From Marchantia polymorpha subsp. ruderalis (lineage: Eukaryota > Streptophyta > Marchantiopsida > Marchantiales > Marchantiaceae), in NCBI GenBank assembly GCA_037833965.1, contig AP031357.1, forward strand, positions 578,001 through 642,000: 64,000 nucleotides of DNA, given 5' to 3'. Below, piece by piece: positions 1-12,993 of the stretch; the stretch's first letter is position 1, and each line of letters opens with the position of its first letter. The notes below the pieces were generated by a model. That model saw nothing but the letters and a program-made list of their open reading frames with translations, had not been told where the DNA came from and did no database searches. Position numbers and translations under genes: made by a program.

Positions 1-2880
1 ATCTGTCCTATGTCAAGAAATACAGGAGGTATGAGGGCTAGAAAGGCGAGCCCCTATCTCCACTCTCCCTAATTCTTCTTTCTGAGAGCGGGTTAGACGA
101 TAGTTCGGCATTAGGCGAGTACATACCATATACATACAAGTGGGTGCTTGTGGCAGTGGTAGGGTGGGCAGGGTCGGGGTCAGGGCCAGGGCAGCTCGAA
201 AAGAGACCAAACGTTTTCCTTATCTGTTGAGGTTGATTTAGTTTAGGACATTCATTCAGGATCACATCTCTGCGTTGCTGAAAACCACCCTGGCTGTGTA
301 CAACGCTAACTTGCAAAAGCTTTGTGTAGTTTATAGTAACTAGAAGGTAGCTAGGAAGATTGTTTCTCTTTGCATCTGGTCATGAATGACACTGCTTGTA
401 CATGGAGGTTATCAAAAAGTTTTAAAGAGTGCTATGAACTGGTAACAGTTTACCATCCTACTTTTACTTCGGTCGTTTGGGATTGATTTGTATCCAATTC
501 TCATGTCGGTTGACCTGCTTGAATTATGCTTTTGATACATGGGGACGGATACTTTGCCTTCGTCCAGAGAACCGCGAGGCGCCGTTGACGTAGTTTTTGA
601 TGCCCCAATGATAATATGTCCTGGTTAATTTAGTATGACACATTTCTTCGTCTCCATGTATACCCGGAACGTCTGATATGTATTTTCGACCTACTCGGGC
701 CAAATTTCACACGTTTTCACACTTTCGTTGAAGAATCCGGCCTCTTCTCGATCATGAATCTCACCCCCGAGTCCTTGAATCATTTAAGCTATGGACCTCG
801 GAGCGGAGTAAATTCTTTCTTGTCGTGCAAAGTTTCACTTTTGGAAAAGCTGTCGTCGATCTGAATTCAACAGTGATGTTCTGAAGTGTCGCATAGAGTA
901 TCGACCAGTAATTGGAATGCAATTGCTTGGTGATGTACAAGAAAGTACAAGAAATGAAGACAACGAGGAGAATCTTCGATATTGGGAGAAAAAATCTGAA
1001 GTTCCCACATGTATCTTCGTGTCTGATGTTCTGTCAGCTCCTGTTACACGTTCCCTGTCTGAAAGCTACATCCATGTGTAGGATCGTGGAGCGCAGCCAT
1101 GGATCTCGAGACTCGGAAATTTAACGGGTCTTCTTCATCTTTTGAAGACAATTTAGACATTTTGAGTCGTGGGAAGATGACTTTATCGTGGAGATAAATA
1201 TACCGCCCGTGCCAAAAACATTGTGCGAAGGCTGACGATACTCTCTCAGAGCGGCTCACCTCACCGTCAGCGAAGCAAGCTTCGTCACACCTGGCGGCTC
1301 AAAACGAACATTCCGCATTGCAGAACTAGTCGATGATTATCTGTGTCTACGAATCGGACAAAAAGGCGAGCACGTTCATGACAGGCGAGCTGAAGAAATT
1401 GGAGCCGTTCGTTCCAGACCAGATCGCGCATTCTCACGGGAAACAGAAGTGGCAGAACCAATGGCCATGCCCTCTAGGGCGACTGAAGGAAAGTTGGCTC
1501 GCAGTAGTAAACTTTTTGACTCTCCAACCAACGCAAAATTCACATTTTCCAATCGTCGTAGTACGCAGAATCAAAGCATCCCCCAACGGCTGTTCCTCAG
1601 GATCCCAGTGATTGCGGGAATCCTTCCTTTCAAAGCCCCTTTTATGACCGTAAAGCGGGCGCCATGTTGTATAGCAAAAAGGAGAGAAAGGAGCCCCCTT
1701 TTATAGACAGGAGAAATTGGCCACGAATGCTTATAATAGCACTAATTCCATTGAAAATTCCAGCCGAAAGTGGCAACAGCTGGTGGTCGCTTCAAGCAAC
1801 AACGGTCCAAAAAAGTCACTTTTTCCCGTGTCTTAAGGGTGTCTGCACCAAAACTCCCATCTCCAATGACCGCCAGTGCTACAGCTGCCCAATGACCAAT
1901 TCACGTTCCTGAAAGCCTACTGCCCCACGAGTAACCCCCACTGCATATGGCCATCCTCCATTGCGTCTTTACCAGTACAGAGAATGTCAATCTTGTTCCA
2001 TGTCGAGCGCTACTTTCATACGCTTCTGTCATTCCTCCCTCCCTCATGTGCTTTGCCTCGATCCTGCCACCTGCAAGCAGATAACGAATACGTTCAAACC
2101 CATTCAAGACACCATCAATTCCAATGCGGGATGCCATGTAGCAAGTATCGCACGTCGGTGTCGATGGGGCCGCCCTCCATAACTACGAGGACATGTGTGT
2201 TGCCGACCTCGACTCCTTCACGAAAACAGACGCACACGCTGTGGCCGAATTTACATCAAGCTGCTCGCACTGCGGCAAAAGTGGGCGACATAAGAATTTC
2301 TCCACCTCGGCCTCGTCCCCAAGATACCGCCAAGCTTTATCCACAATCTCATCTGCCGCTTCTGCCTTTTAGCACTTTTCCAACAGCAACTTCCAATTTC
2401 TTCCCTCCCATCCTTCGATTCCTCGGAGTTTCTTGACCGGTGGCTTCGGATGCTCAAGCAAAGTCGTTCCCTTTTGTCTCTTGCCAAATTGGCGCCGAAT
2501 CTTCCACCCTTGATTTAGTTAGAGGTATCTGTTGGGTGGATCGCAACGGGAGTTCGGTTGACCATCGTAGCTCGTGTCACCGCTTACGACCAACTACAAG
2601 AATCCGAAGCAGCCGTTCCCTCAACCAGGTTCGTTACTCTGTCTACATACTGCGGCATCTACTACGTCGGATTAGCACTAAAGTGCAGGACCGGGAGTCC
2701 GGAACTTTACCGTTACTGTCCGGTTCCCCTATATAATTGATGCCTTTTGGATGGTGCAGAGAACGGGACTAAATTTGGCCCTCTTGAGCCAGATCGAAAA
2801 CTAAGGGGAGACGGATGGAATAGAAAGCTCGATGAAAACACATCGAATTAGGGACAAAGCGAAAGAAAAGAAAAGCTAAA
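1..2880. other. Left-edge region, no gene recognised
   Basis: Mid-GC sequence unlike the AT-rich DNA that follows. Several open frames exist on both strands (for example 1876-2436 plus) but none resembles a family I know, and no convincing intron-exon structure could be built. A frame open from 2142 to 2369 (plus) carries a zinc-knuckle-like CxxCGKxGxH string near 2262-2297, so a decayed gag-like fragment is possible. The region ends with a TATATAA string near 2731, which I would not call a promoter. Confidence 0.35.
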
Positions 2881-3727
2881 TTTAATAGCTTGTTTCTAGT
2901 TAAATAGCGCTCTTGTCAAGACATCGAGAGTAATGACGTTATCCACATCTCGTTCAACTCTCCATGATGTCATCTCTTTGGTCGTTGTCGTGGATAACGG
3001 ATCAATGTGGATAACAAACGATAATGATAATATTGAAGCCATACAATTATCAAACTTGACTACGGCCAAATGGTAAATATTTCCTTCTGGACATATCATA
3101 GATCATTATACATATGTAAAATATTTAATAAATACGTATCGCAGTACGTTAAGGAAAATATTAAAATTTAAAATAATCATAAAAATAAGAGCAAATGTAC
3201 ATAATTAGGAAACTTGAGCTGCAAAAATAATTGAAATATTCCTACATTTGATCCATTATTTGGCAAAGTACATTTTCTCTTTAATAATCAATACCCAGAT
3301 TTTTCTTTCTAGCTCCAACGCGTACCTATATTTATTCTTGAATTTAATTTAAAATCAAGATCAGCTTTCAATGATGAAGATATTTGTTTCATTATTTTGC
3401 GAAAGTACATATTCTATTTGATAAACAATACACAATTCTTTTTGTTCTCGTTTCATTGTGTTAGTGTACTCGTTGCTGAATTTCTTTTTGAGGCAACGTA
3501 GTTATTTAACGATGAGGTCCACAAAGCTTGATGGAAGAATAGACACATAACAAAAAACATGGGGTAAATACACTGCCGTTGCATTGTTACGATCCCTTTC
3601 AGACTTGATCACATGTATTTTGATGCCAGACTAATGACTAGATTTTCAATAGAATAAAGCACTATATTCTTATCAGTGTCAAACAATCTTTCAAATGACA
3701 TTGCAATAAACAAACCACACCTTGACA

Positions 3728-3787
3728 CAAAATGTACAACAATATCCTTGTCAATCACAAAATGTACAACAATACCCTTGTCAATCA
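3728..3787. repeat. 30-bp tandem duplication
   Basis: Two adjacent 30-bp copies (3728-3757 and 3758-3787) differ at one base. The length is a multiple of three, so the minus-strand frame over it (3609-3860) shows a ten-residue repeat; that frame has no known domain. Confidence 0.85.
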
Positions 3788-6700
3788 TGAAAAAAACTTT
3801 ACTACACGATATGATATGATCTTGTTCTTGGATTTGTGATTCAAAAAGTGAAACTTTCATTCATGTCACATCTCAAAGACAATGGATGATTTTAAAGAAA
3901 ATTGCTTCCTGCTTTGATATTAGCAATGCAGAATGTTGCAAGATTTTGAACAATATATCTAAATAATTGAGATCAATGAAAATTAAGCAATCCATCACAC
4001 GGCAGTTTGAAATCAAGATTTATTTGATCCATGTATTCAACAATACATCAACAATGAATCAAGAACCAATGCAACATTTTTTCCAAAGATAATAAGTGAG
4101 TTGTAGCAACCTTTGAACATTTAGATTGCATTTTGTTTTTTAAGTTTTACAGTCGACGCAAGTATCCACGAGTGGTAGATTACGAAGTTGAGATATACAA
4201 AAATAACAATCAACTTGATGTGCATCACATGAGAATTTAATTAATTAGCAATCTTCTTGTTTGACTCAATTAGAAACACTAGTCACTATTTCACGTATTC
4301 GGTTTGTCATATTCTGAGCATCATAGGAGCATGTTGATAAGATCGTGTGTACCAAAACGGACAAATTGCATTCATAGCCTTCTCAAACATCTCAAACAAG
4401 TTGTCTCCAGTGTGATGTTGGTAAAAAGTAAGACAACACAAATGGAAACAATACAGCTATGTGCCCATAACAAACTTCACTCAAACGTCAAAATACAATG
4501 TGCTCTCAATAATTTATGATTCGAATGTAATTGAAAAGTTTCAACAACCAGCAAAAAAATTGCAAGATTTTTGAAGTCAAACGGCAGCAGCAAACCAAAC
4601 AAACGATGATAATTTTGCCTCATTGCATCTGTCAAGATAATCAAAAGCCAATTTTTTGTGTGCACACTTCACTTGGGAGATAATTAACCTTAACAATAAG
4701 TCAAAACCAACAATTTCAATAATAAGGTAAAGAATTTTGATGTTCTTAATATGAACTCGATAACAAACTATCATATTGTCAAATCTAATCGGCTTGAAGA
4801 GTCTCAACGCCTGATCAATAAAAATATCTTTAGTTTCAAGATCAAATAAAACCGTGCAGTGCATTGTGTCGACAATGTGACGCATACGCAGACCAATGAT
4901 AAATTTGAAGAGGTTTGATCATGTATGATAGATCTTTTATCTACTAGCAATTAGGTCAGTTCTTAATCAAACGTTAGTTGATCTTATCATAGTTAGGTAG
5001 TTAGCTCCATAAGAAGGATATCAAACGCTTTTTTGGATATAAATTTATTTGTTTTTTAGTAAAAATAAAAAGATCAATTAGTTTTGTCAATGAAATAATG
5101 CTAAGATCAATTAGTATACTTTCTAAGGATTTCATTGAAAATGCTTGTTACTTCGCATGTTGATTTGGATCAACAAAAGAAATCAAAGCGTGAAATTATT
5201 ATAGAGGAGATTTTTGGCAAGAAATATAATAAATATTTTTAAATGAATGAACATAGCAAATATTCTTAGTAGATTTATTGATGATTCAACTATCAAATCT
5301 TTTATAGTTGCCAATTGATGAAAAATGATTTGATTATTATTTAAAATATAAAATATTTGTAAGAAATTAACCAATGCAAAAAATTTTGACAAAAAATATT
5401 TGAAAATAAACATATAGTTTATGAACAACAAAGTGCATGCAATTCTATATTTGAAACACATATTTTGGATCAAAAAATCTATCAAATCCAACAATTGTAC
5501 ATTTTTTATATTTGTTTTGACATCTAAATACCACAACAATCATGAATCTTTTAATTTTTGTAAAAGTTTAAGAAGTTTTCTTTTTTAAATATATAAGATC
5601 ACACAAGATTGTATAATATGAATGTACAAGGAAAATTAAATGTATAAACACATTGTTAATAGAAAATTGTATAAGTTTGGCCAAAACTAAACATATGTGA
5701 TTCATCACTATGTGCTATGTGCATAAAATACCTGAGGTATTAAGTAATATTTCTAAAAGCGTCATCAAAATCTTTCTTGAAATTTCTTATATAATGATAT
5801 TTTACTATATGAGGATGAACAATTATAAGTTAAATGAAAACCTAAATTAAATCATAACAATCTTTCACTTAACTCATGTAAAAATTAAACTGATTTGAAT
5901 GAAAACTTGAATTAACTTGTTACAATCTTTTCATGTTGAATTTTAACTCATGTTGAAGCTAATCTGAGTTGAATGAAGATCCAAATTAATTCTTAACAAT
6001 CTAACCTTAATTAATATTGAGATTTTTGTAATCTATATAATTACTTCGCAAAAAATTCTTCAAAGAAATCTAACATAGTAATATGCAAAACCTAAAGCTA
6101 ACTAAAACTAAGCTATAGTCGAAATATGATCAAATAAAATATATAGTGAAGTAACAAAATTGATGCAAAACTTGCAAAATAACATAATGTATTTTAAAAC
6201 TATTTAAAGAAATAATTTTGATCAATGCATAACCAAAATTGTGTTCAGTGTTGATCTTGATTAGCTAAATTGTACTATCAAAATTGCATTTCTGAAAAAA
6301 AATAAGTGTGAAAGATCATTTTATTTTTTTTCAAAAAATGAACAAAAAAACGATATAGATTTTCATGAAATTTTTCAAGAAATATATATGTAAAGGAGCA
6401 ACAATAAAATTCTACAATCATAACAAATACAATTGATTTTGTAATAATCATCACATTTGACTTTTATCATAAAGCAATTTAGTTTTTAATATTCAACAAC
6501 TAGCCAAGCTAAATCTTTACTCTCAAATTATGATTTTAAACGGACTTGACATATTATGACTAGATTTTGATGTTTGAGTGATACATCTTTGTTTGAATAA
6601 TTTTTCTAAACATTGAAAAATGATTATTAACAAGAAGTAAAATCATAACACATATGATTGTATATGTACGTGAAATTTAAAAAACTCAGCATGCCACTCT

Positions 6701-8376
6701 TAATAATTATTGATTTGTGTGTGAACATATTTTTAAATTTGACTTGTAAGTTTTCAGAATTATTTCCAAATATACATGTTTCTAAAGGCATGAGAGAACT
6801 TTGCAAACTTTTAAACTTTTATGCAATGAATAGTTAAATTTGTAAAATAATAAATGGCTAACAATTTTCTTGTGATGCAATATCTTAGTAATTATTGATT
6901 CAAAAGTAAAATTGCACTACGTATTTTTAGTATATCATGTTCAATATGTTATTTTTAGCATGTAGCCGAAGTGAGATAATTACTTGATGGGACACCATCT
7001 TACTAGCATCCATCAAGGTTTTTATTACCCAATGAAGCTCCACCGACGGCAAACATTACTCATTTTCTAATATCAACCGACATTATAGACAATTTTGACT
7101 CTTCCCACGCATGGCTCTAAATGATGCACCATCTCCTAAATATCTAAGTATCTGCATCAACAATCTGCTTCTGAATGCTACCCGTGTGCTTTCCAAAAAA
7201 CTCACGATTCCTCGTCTCCACCTTCGTTTTCTTCTTCTTGCCTCGGACAGAAATTCAAATCAAGGTCATCCGCGAAACATCAAATGGAACAGCTTTCCAA
7301 TCCGCCTCAACCTTTGGCAGATCTGAGATGAGGTGCAGAGGAAAGCCCTTCCTGCCCCAATTTCATAGTTGAATTGATTACAATGCTCTTCAAATTTGTG
7401 CATGATATTAATTCAGAAGAAAAAATGCATTGATTGGTAGGAGAGTTTGTTTGAAACTTTTTTCACGAATAATGATGATGTTTTTGGGAAATTTGATAGG
7501 AAATTTCAATTTTTCAAAGATCAAGTACAAAGTTTCACAATCCATACATCATCATCCTCATACTCATACATGTACATGAATAGGTTTTAGAATTTGGCGA
7601 CAATGTGCCGTTGGTGAAGTCCCATATGGTAAAATGAAACTTGATGGATCCTTGTAAGTAGTTTGTATTATGATGGGGTCACATAAAGTAATTTACTCAA
7701 CTAAAGTTAACAATAGTGTAACAATATGATTATGTTTGTGAGCAAAAAGTCATCATACGAAAAATGCTTTGAGAATAGATGAAGTTGTAGCTAATGAAAT
7801 TGTAATGTAATTGTATGGATAGTAAGAAAATTTCATGCATTTTATCACATTTATTCTCTTGCAAATTTAATTTTTTTTCTTACAAAAGTTGATTTCAATT
7901 ACAAATATAATAACCATCATCAAATCTTATTTAGAAAAATCAGAAAATTGATTTGAAATCGATATTTTTATAAATTTATTGCAAGAAAGTGAGTTAAAAT
8001 TTGGAATAAATCTTATTTAAATATAGTACATGTTTTAAATATGTAATATTTATGTTTAAATTATTCTTAATATCATAAAAATTACATTTTTGTTAAAAAT
8101 CATTTCTTTATTTGTATTTTTATGGATAATTATCTAATATAATATAAATTTTTTTTCATAGTAATTAAAATAAAAATCTATTAATCATACATATTTTTTA
8201 AAAAATAACGTCTCTTTTTTTAAAACTATTGAAAGATATCTTTATTATCAAAATAATGTTCAACTATCTATCATTTGAAATTTTATCAAACATATATATT
8301 TAAATCCTTATTGGATTATATTTATACAGTAATTTAATCAATATTCATTTATGGTATAACTTTCGGATATCACATT

Positions 8377-8379
<3 letters not shown>

Positions 8380-8409
<30 letters not shown>
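8380..8409. repeat. TA dinucleotide microsatellite
   Basis: About fourteen uninterrupted TA units followed by a short imperfect GTATATA tail. Simple sequence repeat in AT-rich non-genic DNA. Confidence 0.95.
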
Positions 8410-8417
<8 letters not shown>

Positions 8418-9851
8418 TTATTTTTTAGGTTGTAATTCATGATCGATGAACATGTTAAGATTAAGTGTGCTAAGAAGTTAGGGTTTTGTTCGGTAGGCGG
8501 TTGGTTGTTACTACTAAGGGAACGAGAATTTGCTTGATCTTTCCAAACATTGTATCTTGTTAAGAATCTTTTCGTGAAATAAATCACGATTTAATTTTTG
8601 CCACCAAATAGTTGTAGTCAAAATGCATAAATTGTCACAGATGAATCAATTTGAAATTGGCGTGAGATCCAACGACAAGATCAAAACAAGAAAGATACAA
8701 CAGAGCAAGGACAAATGTAGATGATAACGGACTACACCATCAACTATTGTCTTATCAAATAAGTGTTCACTTGCTCATATAGTATGATTGTTTTTACGTT
8801 GGAAAATAATTATGTGTTATCATTCATTATCCATGCAGTTTTTCTAGGCTATGTTATTGTAAGCTTGATTTGATATGGACCAGTTTGGACTTATAACTTT
8901 GTCGGATCATTTGCTTTTCTCCTTGAAGGAGATAAGGAGGAATGCGCAAGTAGATGACATGAGAATTGAAATGGAGTACAATTGATCAAACGATCAAGTG
9001 TGACGTTAGTGACATGCTGTCTTAGAATGTAACAATTGAGTTACAACAGACGAGGAGAGAGAATGCTTAGAAGAGCCAAGAGAGTGACGAGTTGACATAT
9101 ACATGAAAAACTAATAACTAAAAGGAAGAATTATACATGTGGCTGCAATGCAATAAATGGACGTTGCGATTGAAAAAAGTTGATGATACCTTTGCCGCAA
9201 TAATGCTAAGTGGAGCTTTTTGAAATTTTGATATCTCGCTCACGAAACTTTCTTCACTTATGGTTGAGGAAATACTATTTTTGTGGCACGAGATCAAGGA
9301 CATCAATGAATGATTGAAAATGCAAACATTTTGTCTAGTATATGGTTGGGCTTGCCAAGCATGTGATAAGCTCATGATTTTTGTGCAGTATTAATGGCTG
9401 ATGTTAGTTTTTGTGAGACTGTTGGTGATTCCGAATTATTGGAGCGAGAATTTGATGGTGCAAACATTGAGTAAAAATCACATCCACAAGTGTTAGCATG
9501 AGCGATTTATGACTGTCTCTCATGTCAACATTGTAACTTTTTGAAATAGTTGAATCTGACAGTCGTAATCAGCTTCAAATTGCTCACTAACATTTTTTAG
9601 CACTTTTTAAAAACTTTTTTGACTAGTTTAGGTCACAAGTATGTATCGACACAAAAACTTGAAGTGTAGTAGCTCGTGGAAGTTCATAATTGATGATTGT
9701 GGCCATGAGGAAATTTATATGATCACAATGCCTTGAATAGGTAAAATGATAAAATAAAAACATGAGACAAGATAAAGGAGTGAATTTAGATGGGAAGCCA
9801 AGCGGCTGGTTTTTTTAGTTCTAGGCAAAATCGGATCTCTGGCCTGACTTT

Positions 9852-9925
9852 GAGATTAATCTCAAATGGCTTTGTTTTAACTCATTATGAGATTGACTCC
9901 GAGATTAACCTCAAATGGCTTTGTT
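9852..9925. repeat. Diverged direct repeat, 49-bp spacing
   Basis: A 25-base segment at 9852-9876 recurs at 9901-9925 with one difference. It begins with the near-palindrome GAGATTAATCTC and resembles the GTTAAC/GATTAAC-rich text of the copia LTRs further right, though it is too short to call an LTR fragment. Confidence 0.6.
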
Positions 9926-10479
9926 ATATCACTATGGTTTTAGAAGATAAGTAGTAATCAACTTCTTCTTGTCCCAAACACCCTCTCACGTAAATTCTCC
10001 ACTCATCATTCATTTATAAATACTCATAGATACTCCAAAAGTGTTAGTGTAACTCAAACTTATATTGATGAAACAAGTCCTCACACAATAAAATCTTTAG
10101 AGTTTCTTCTCTACCTCTCCATTTATATTACTTGAGAAATTACCATAATAACATATGGTAATAATCATCTAATTTACTTTCATTAAGATAAACTTAGATA
10201 TTTTTGACTAATTCTCAATACATGACAACAAGTCATTCATCAACCCAAACCTTTTAGAAGTTTTTTTGTCCCTAGATAGAGATGATGACATGTCATTTGA
10301 TACTTTCAAAGTTCTAAAACCTCCACTTGCAATTAAGTTAACTTTAGAATTAGTCTAATCAATCAAAATTTCCACTATTTAATCAAATCAATAAAAATAA
10401 CTTGTAGTCAACATATTGTCCCTTTGAAATCTAGACCATGATAGAAAAAAAATGTTAACTCAAATATTTTTACTTTATT

Positions 10480-10660
10480 ATTTTGCCAAGTATAGACATC
10501 ATAGCTAAACATGGTAATACATTTATCAACTTAATTATAACTAGCTATATTTAATTGTTCCTGAGCTATGCGAGATCAACACTTTGACTAGTTTTATTTC
10601 TATTTCACACATACAACAATTGGTGTTACAAGACATGTTGTGGCTGGATCTGTTTGATAG
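10480..10660 (+). repeat. Dispersed repeat, copy A (matches 57720-57905)
   Basis: Aligns by eye over about 180 bases with 57720-57905. Shared landmarks in the same order are an ATAGCTAAAC string, two AATTATAACTA-like strings and a CACACATACAA string followed by a TTACAA. Copy A lies about 220 bp before the gag-like start of the copia remnant; copy B lies just after the MULE sequence. The parent element is unknown. Confidence 0.6.
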
Positions 10661-10869
10661 AAGAATATAAGAAACAAAAACAATCATTCATCACAAGATG
10701 ATTGTTTGAAGAAACAGATAAAACAAAGAAGCTCACATTGCAAATAAAAGAAAAGCGAATTTTGATGAAAAATAGTCCAAAATACGAGCAAATGAGTTAA
10801 AAAAATTTATTTCACTCCAACATTACAAGATACAACTTTAAATGTTAGTTGAAATGATATGCTGGCTAT

Positions 10870-12360
10870 TAAGTTTGGGAAAAAAAATATACAACATGAT
10901 GACTTTTTGCTCTGGAAGAAGGAAATGAAGAATAAGTTGAAGTTCATATATCTTAGCAAACATATATGCCAAAATGCTACATCTACATGACAACAACAGG
11001 AGAGACATCTAGGAATAGACTTTGAATATTTTCAAATTTCATTTGCAATCTTCAATTTTGAAGCAAATGGATGAATATGAAAAATACATTTTATTGTTGA
11101 TGCACTTAAATGATGATTTCATTGCAAAGAGCTATCACATAGATTGTATGTCCTCTTGAAGCTGATGAGCTTTAAATTAAAATATTTTAGCATAAAAATC
11201 CAAAATCATATCAATGCATTTGATGATTTTTACATTGTTAATTAGAATCTTGGAGAAAATATTGTTGTTAAAAAGAATTCTGGTCATCTTCTGATTTAAT
11301 TGTCTATCTCTTATCAGTTGTTATTATGTGTCTTATTTTATTGTGATAATCAAACATTTAAAACTCTGTTGTAAATGCTGTTACATCAAGAAATGATGAT
11401 ATCATCTCCTCCATCTTCTTTTCCGATACGATATGTTATGTGAGTTGAAGTTAATCATATTCTCAAAAATGACAAGGATGTCAAGCATTTTGAATCTAAT
11501 GGTAGATCCAAGTGCTTGAATAAATCACTGGAGAGAAAGTTCCGATGTGTTAGAAATGTGACAAGAGTGCTCATGTCAATAAGGATTGTGATGTGAAGAC
11601 CAAAGTTGTTGATGTTTTGTATGTCATGGAAGCTCAAGAGTTTGATCTTTTTAAGAGTATGATGACTTGTTGGACTATGATGCTAGAGGTATGTCATGTA
11701 ATTTACCAAGGTTTTTGATGATTTATAACAAAGTTGTGTGCAGTTTCATGTATTTGATGATGTGCACAAGGCCTGATATTGACTTAGCTGTGAACAAAGT
11801 TAGCATGTGATAGATGTCAAATTCAAGGAAGGTGCATTGGAAAGCAGAGATACTAGATTGTACTAAAAATTATGAATTTATTGTTTGATAAGTTATAATA
11901 CAATGTCAAATCCTTGCTAGACTACGTTGGTGTTGATTATGGACAAGATCAAGATAAGAAAAAATCTACAAGTAAATGGTTGTTTTACTTGATGATGGAT
12001 ACATTAGTTGAAGATCTATTTTGCAGATTTGTGGAATTCAGTCTACAACAAAAGTTGAATATGTAGCGAAAGCTAAAGTAGCAAAGCATACTATTTGATT
12101 GGACATGTTTATCACTAAGATGAGATTGAAATACAAGGTTGTTAGTCTTGATTATAACAGTCAAAATGCAATAAATTTTGTTGCAAATTAATTGATGAAC
12201 AATAGAGTAAAATACATCAATAGCAAATATCAGATTATCAAACATGAGATTTTTCATAAAACAATTGAGTCGATTGAGATTGATTATTTATTCAATCTAG
12301 CTCATGTGTTGAGCAAAATTATTCCTTAAAAATTTTTTATAATATATTGTGCTAATATGA
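10870..12360 (+). pseudogene. Copia remnant: gag fused to RT tail/RNase H, no LTRs
   Basis: A decayed relative of the element at 15634-22676. Near 10885 the frame reads DDFLLWKKEMKNKL, matching the gag start of that element (CDFLLWDKQVKVKV). A zinc knuckle of the form CX2CX4HX4C lies at about 11544-11600 but needs a frameshift. From about 11735 the text jumps to the end of reverse transcriptase (MYLMMCTRPDI) and RNase H, and fades out after about 12340. Protease, integrase and most of RT are missing, which indicates an internal deletion near 11640-11735. Stops and frameshifts are frequent and no flanking LTR was found. The antisense LTR 350 bp downstream has its own target duplication and is a separate insertion. 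Confidence 0.8.
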
Positions 12361-12705
12361 AAACTTCACACAATAAAACAACATACATGCCAATGATTGA
12401 TTAAATGCACGTATTGAATTCAAAAAATGAAAAATTTTACTTTCATCAATCATTTATTCTCCAAAACTTTAACAATCAATGAAAAAATTATTGAAATGAT
12501 TAATGTGATCTTAGCTTTTCATTTGAAAATTTTTTATTCTAAAGTTTATTAGTTTTAACGAGGCATATAATTTGTTCGACAATTTTTTGCAACAAAATTG
12601 TTGCTCAAGAGATTCAAACAACAAATTACAATCATCATATGTATCCACTTGCTTCTTCATATACAAAAGTTGCAAATGCTATAAATAAATAATTTAAGCA
12701 TGTTT

Positions 12706-12993
12706 TTAAGTGTAACTCTAAATTTCTCAGACTAGCAAACCAACAACACAATGAACACAAAGACACAAGTATAACGTGATTCACCCTCAGGGGCTACGTC
12801 CACAGAGGAATACGCTCGAGAAAGTTTACTGCTTCAAGTGAAGTCCTCGTATCACTCTCAGGGTATATATACCCAAGATAGTCAACCACTCTAAGCTATA
12901 AATAGCTACATGTGCGGTTAACCTTGGTTAACTAACTTCAGTTAACTTATAACTGAGATTAACTCCTTAACTAGAGTTAATCTCAACATTAAG
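12706..12993 (-). mobile_element. Solo LTR of the copia1 family
   Basis: Positions 12711-12988 are the reverse complement of the LTRs at 15634 and 22390, colinear from the terminal TGTTGAG (12988 downward) to the far end. Shared landmarks are the GTTAAC-rich start, the CTATTTATA TATA box (12897-12905), a GGGTATATATACCC palindrome and the CTCCGTGGACGTAGCCCCTGAGG-like block. It is flanked by a perfect 5-bp target duplication TTAAG (12706-12710 and 12989-12993), so it is one intact insertion reduced to a solo LTR, presumably by LTR-LTR recombination. Confidence 0.93.

Larger units (their letters stand above)
2881..10470. other. AT-rich non-genic block
   Basis: Very AT-rich sequence with short, compositionally driven open frames on both strands and no recognisable protein. 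The minus-strand frame 5183-5539 is rich in Leu, Ile and Phe, as expected from AT-rich noise. Contains a 30-bp tandem duplication (3728-3787), a TA microsatellite (8380-8409) and a diverged repeat pair (9852-9925). Probably decayed transposon sequence, but no end or domain could be fixed. Confidence 0.5.

Noticed and set aside
1876-2436. 186-codon plus-strand ORF
   Set aside because: No recognisable domain, overlaps other open frames, and composition (Pro, Ser, His, Thr rich) looks like read-through of another frame.
12711-12988. The minus-strand LTR as the LTR of the gag/RNase H remnant at 10870-12360
   Set aside because: It is in the opposite orientation and has its own perfect TTAAG target duplication, so it is an independent solo LTR.
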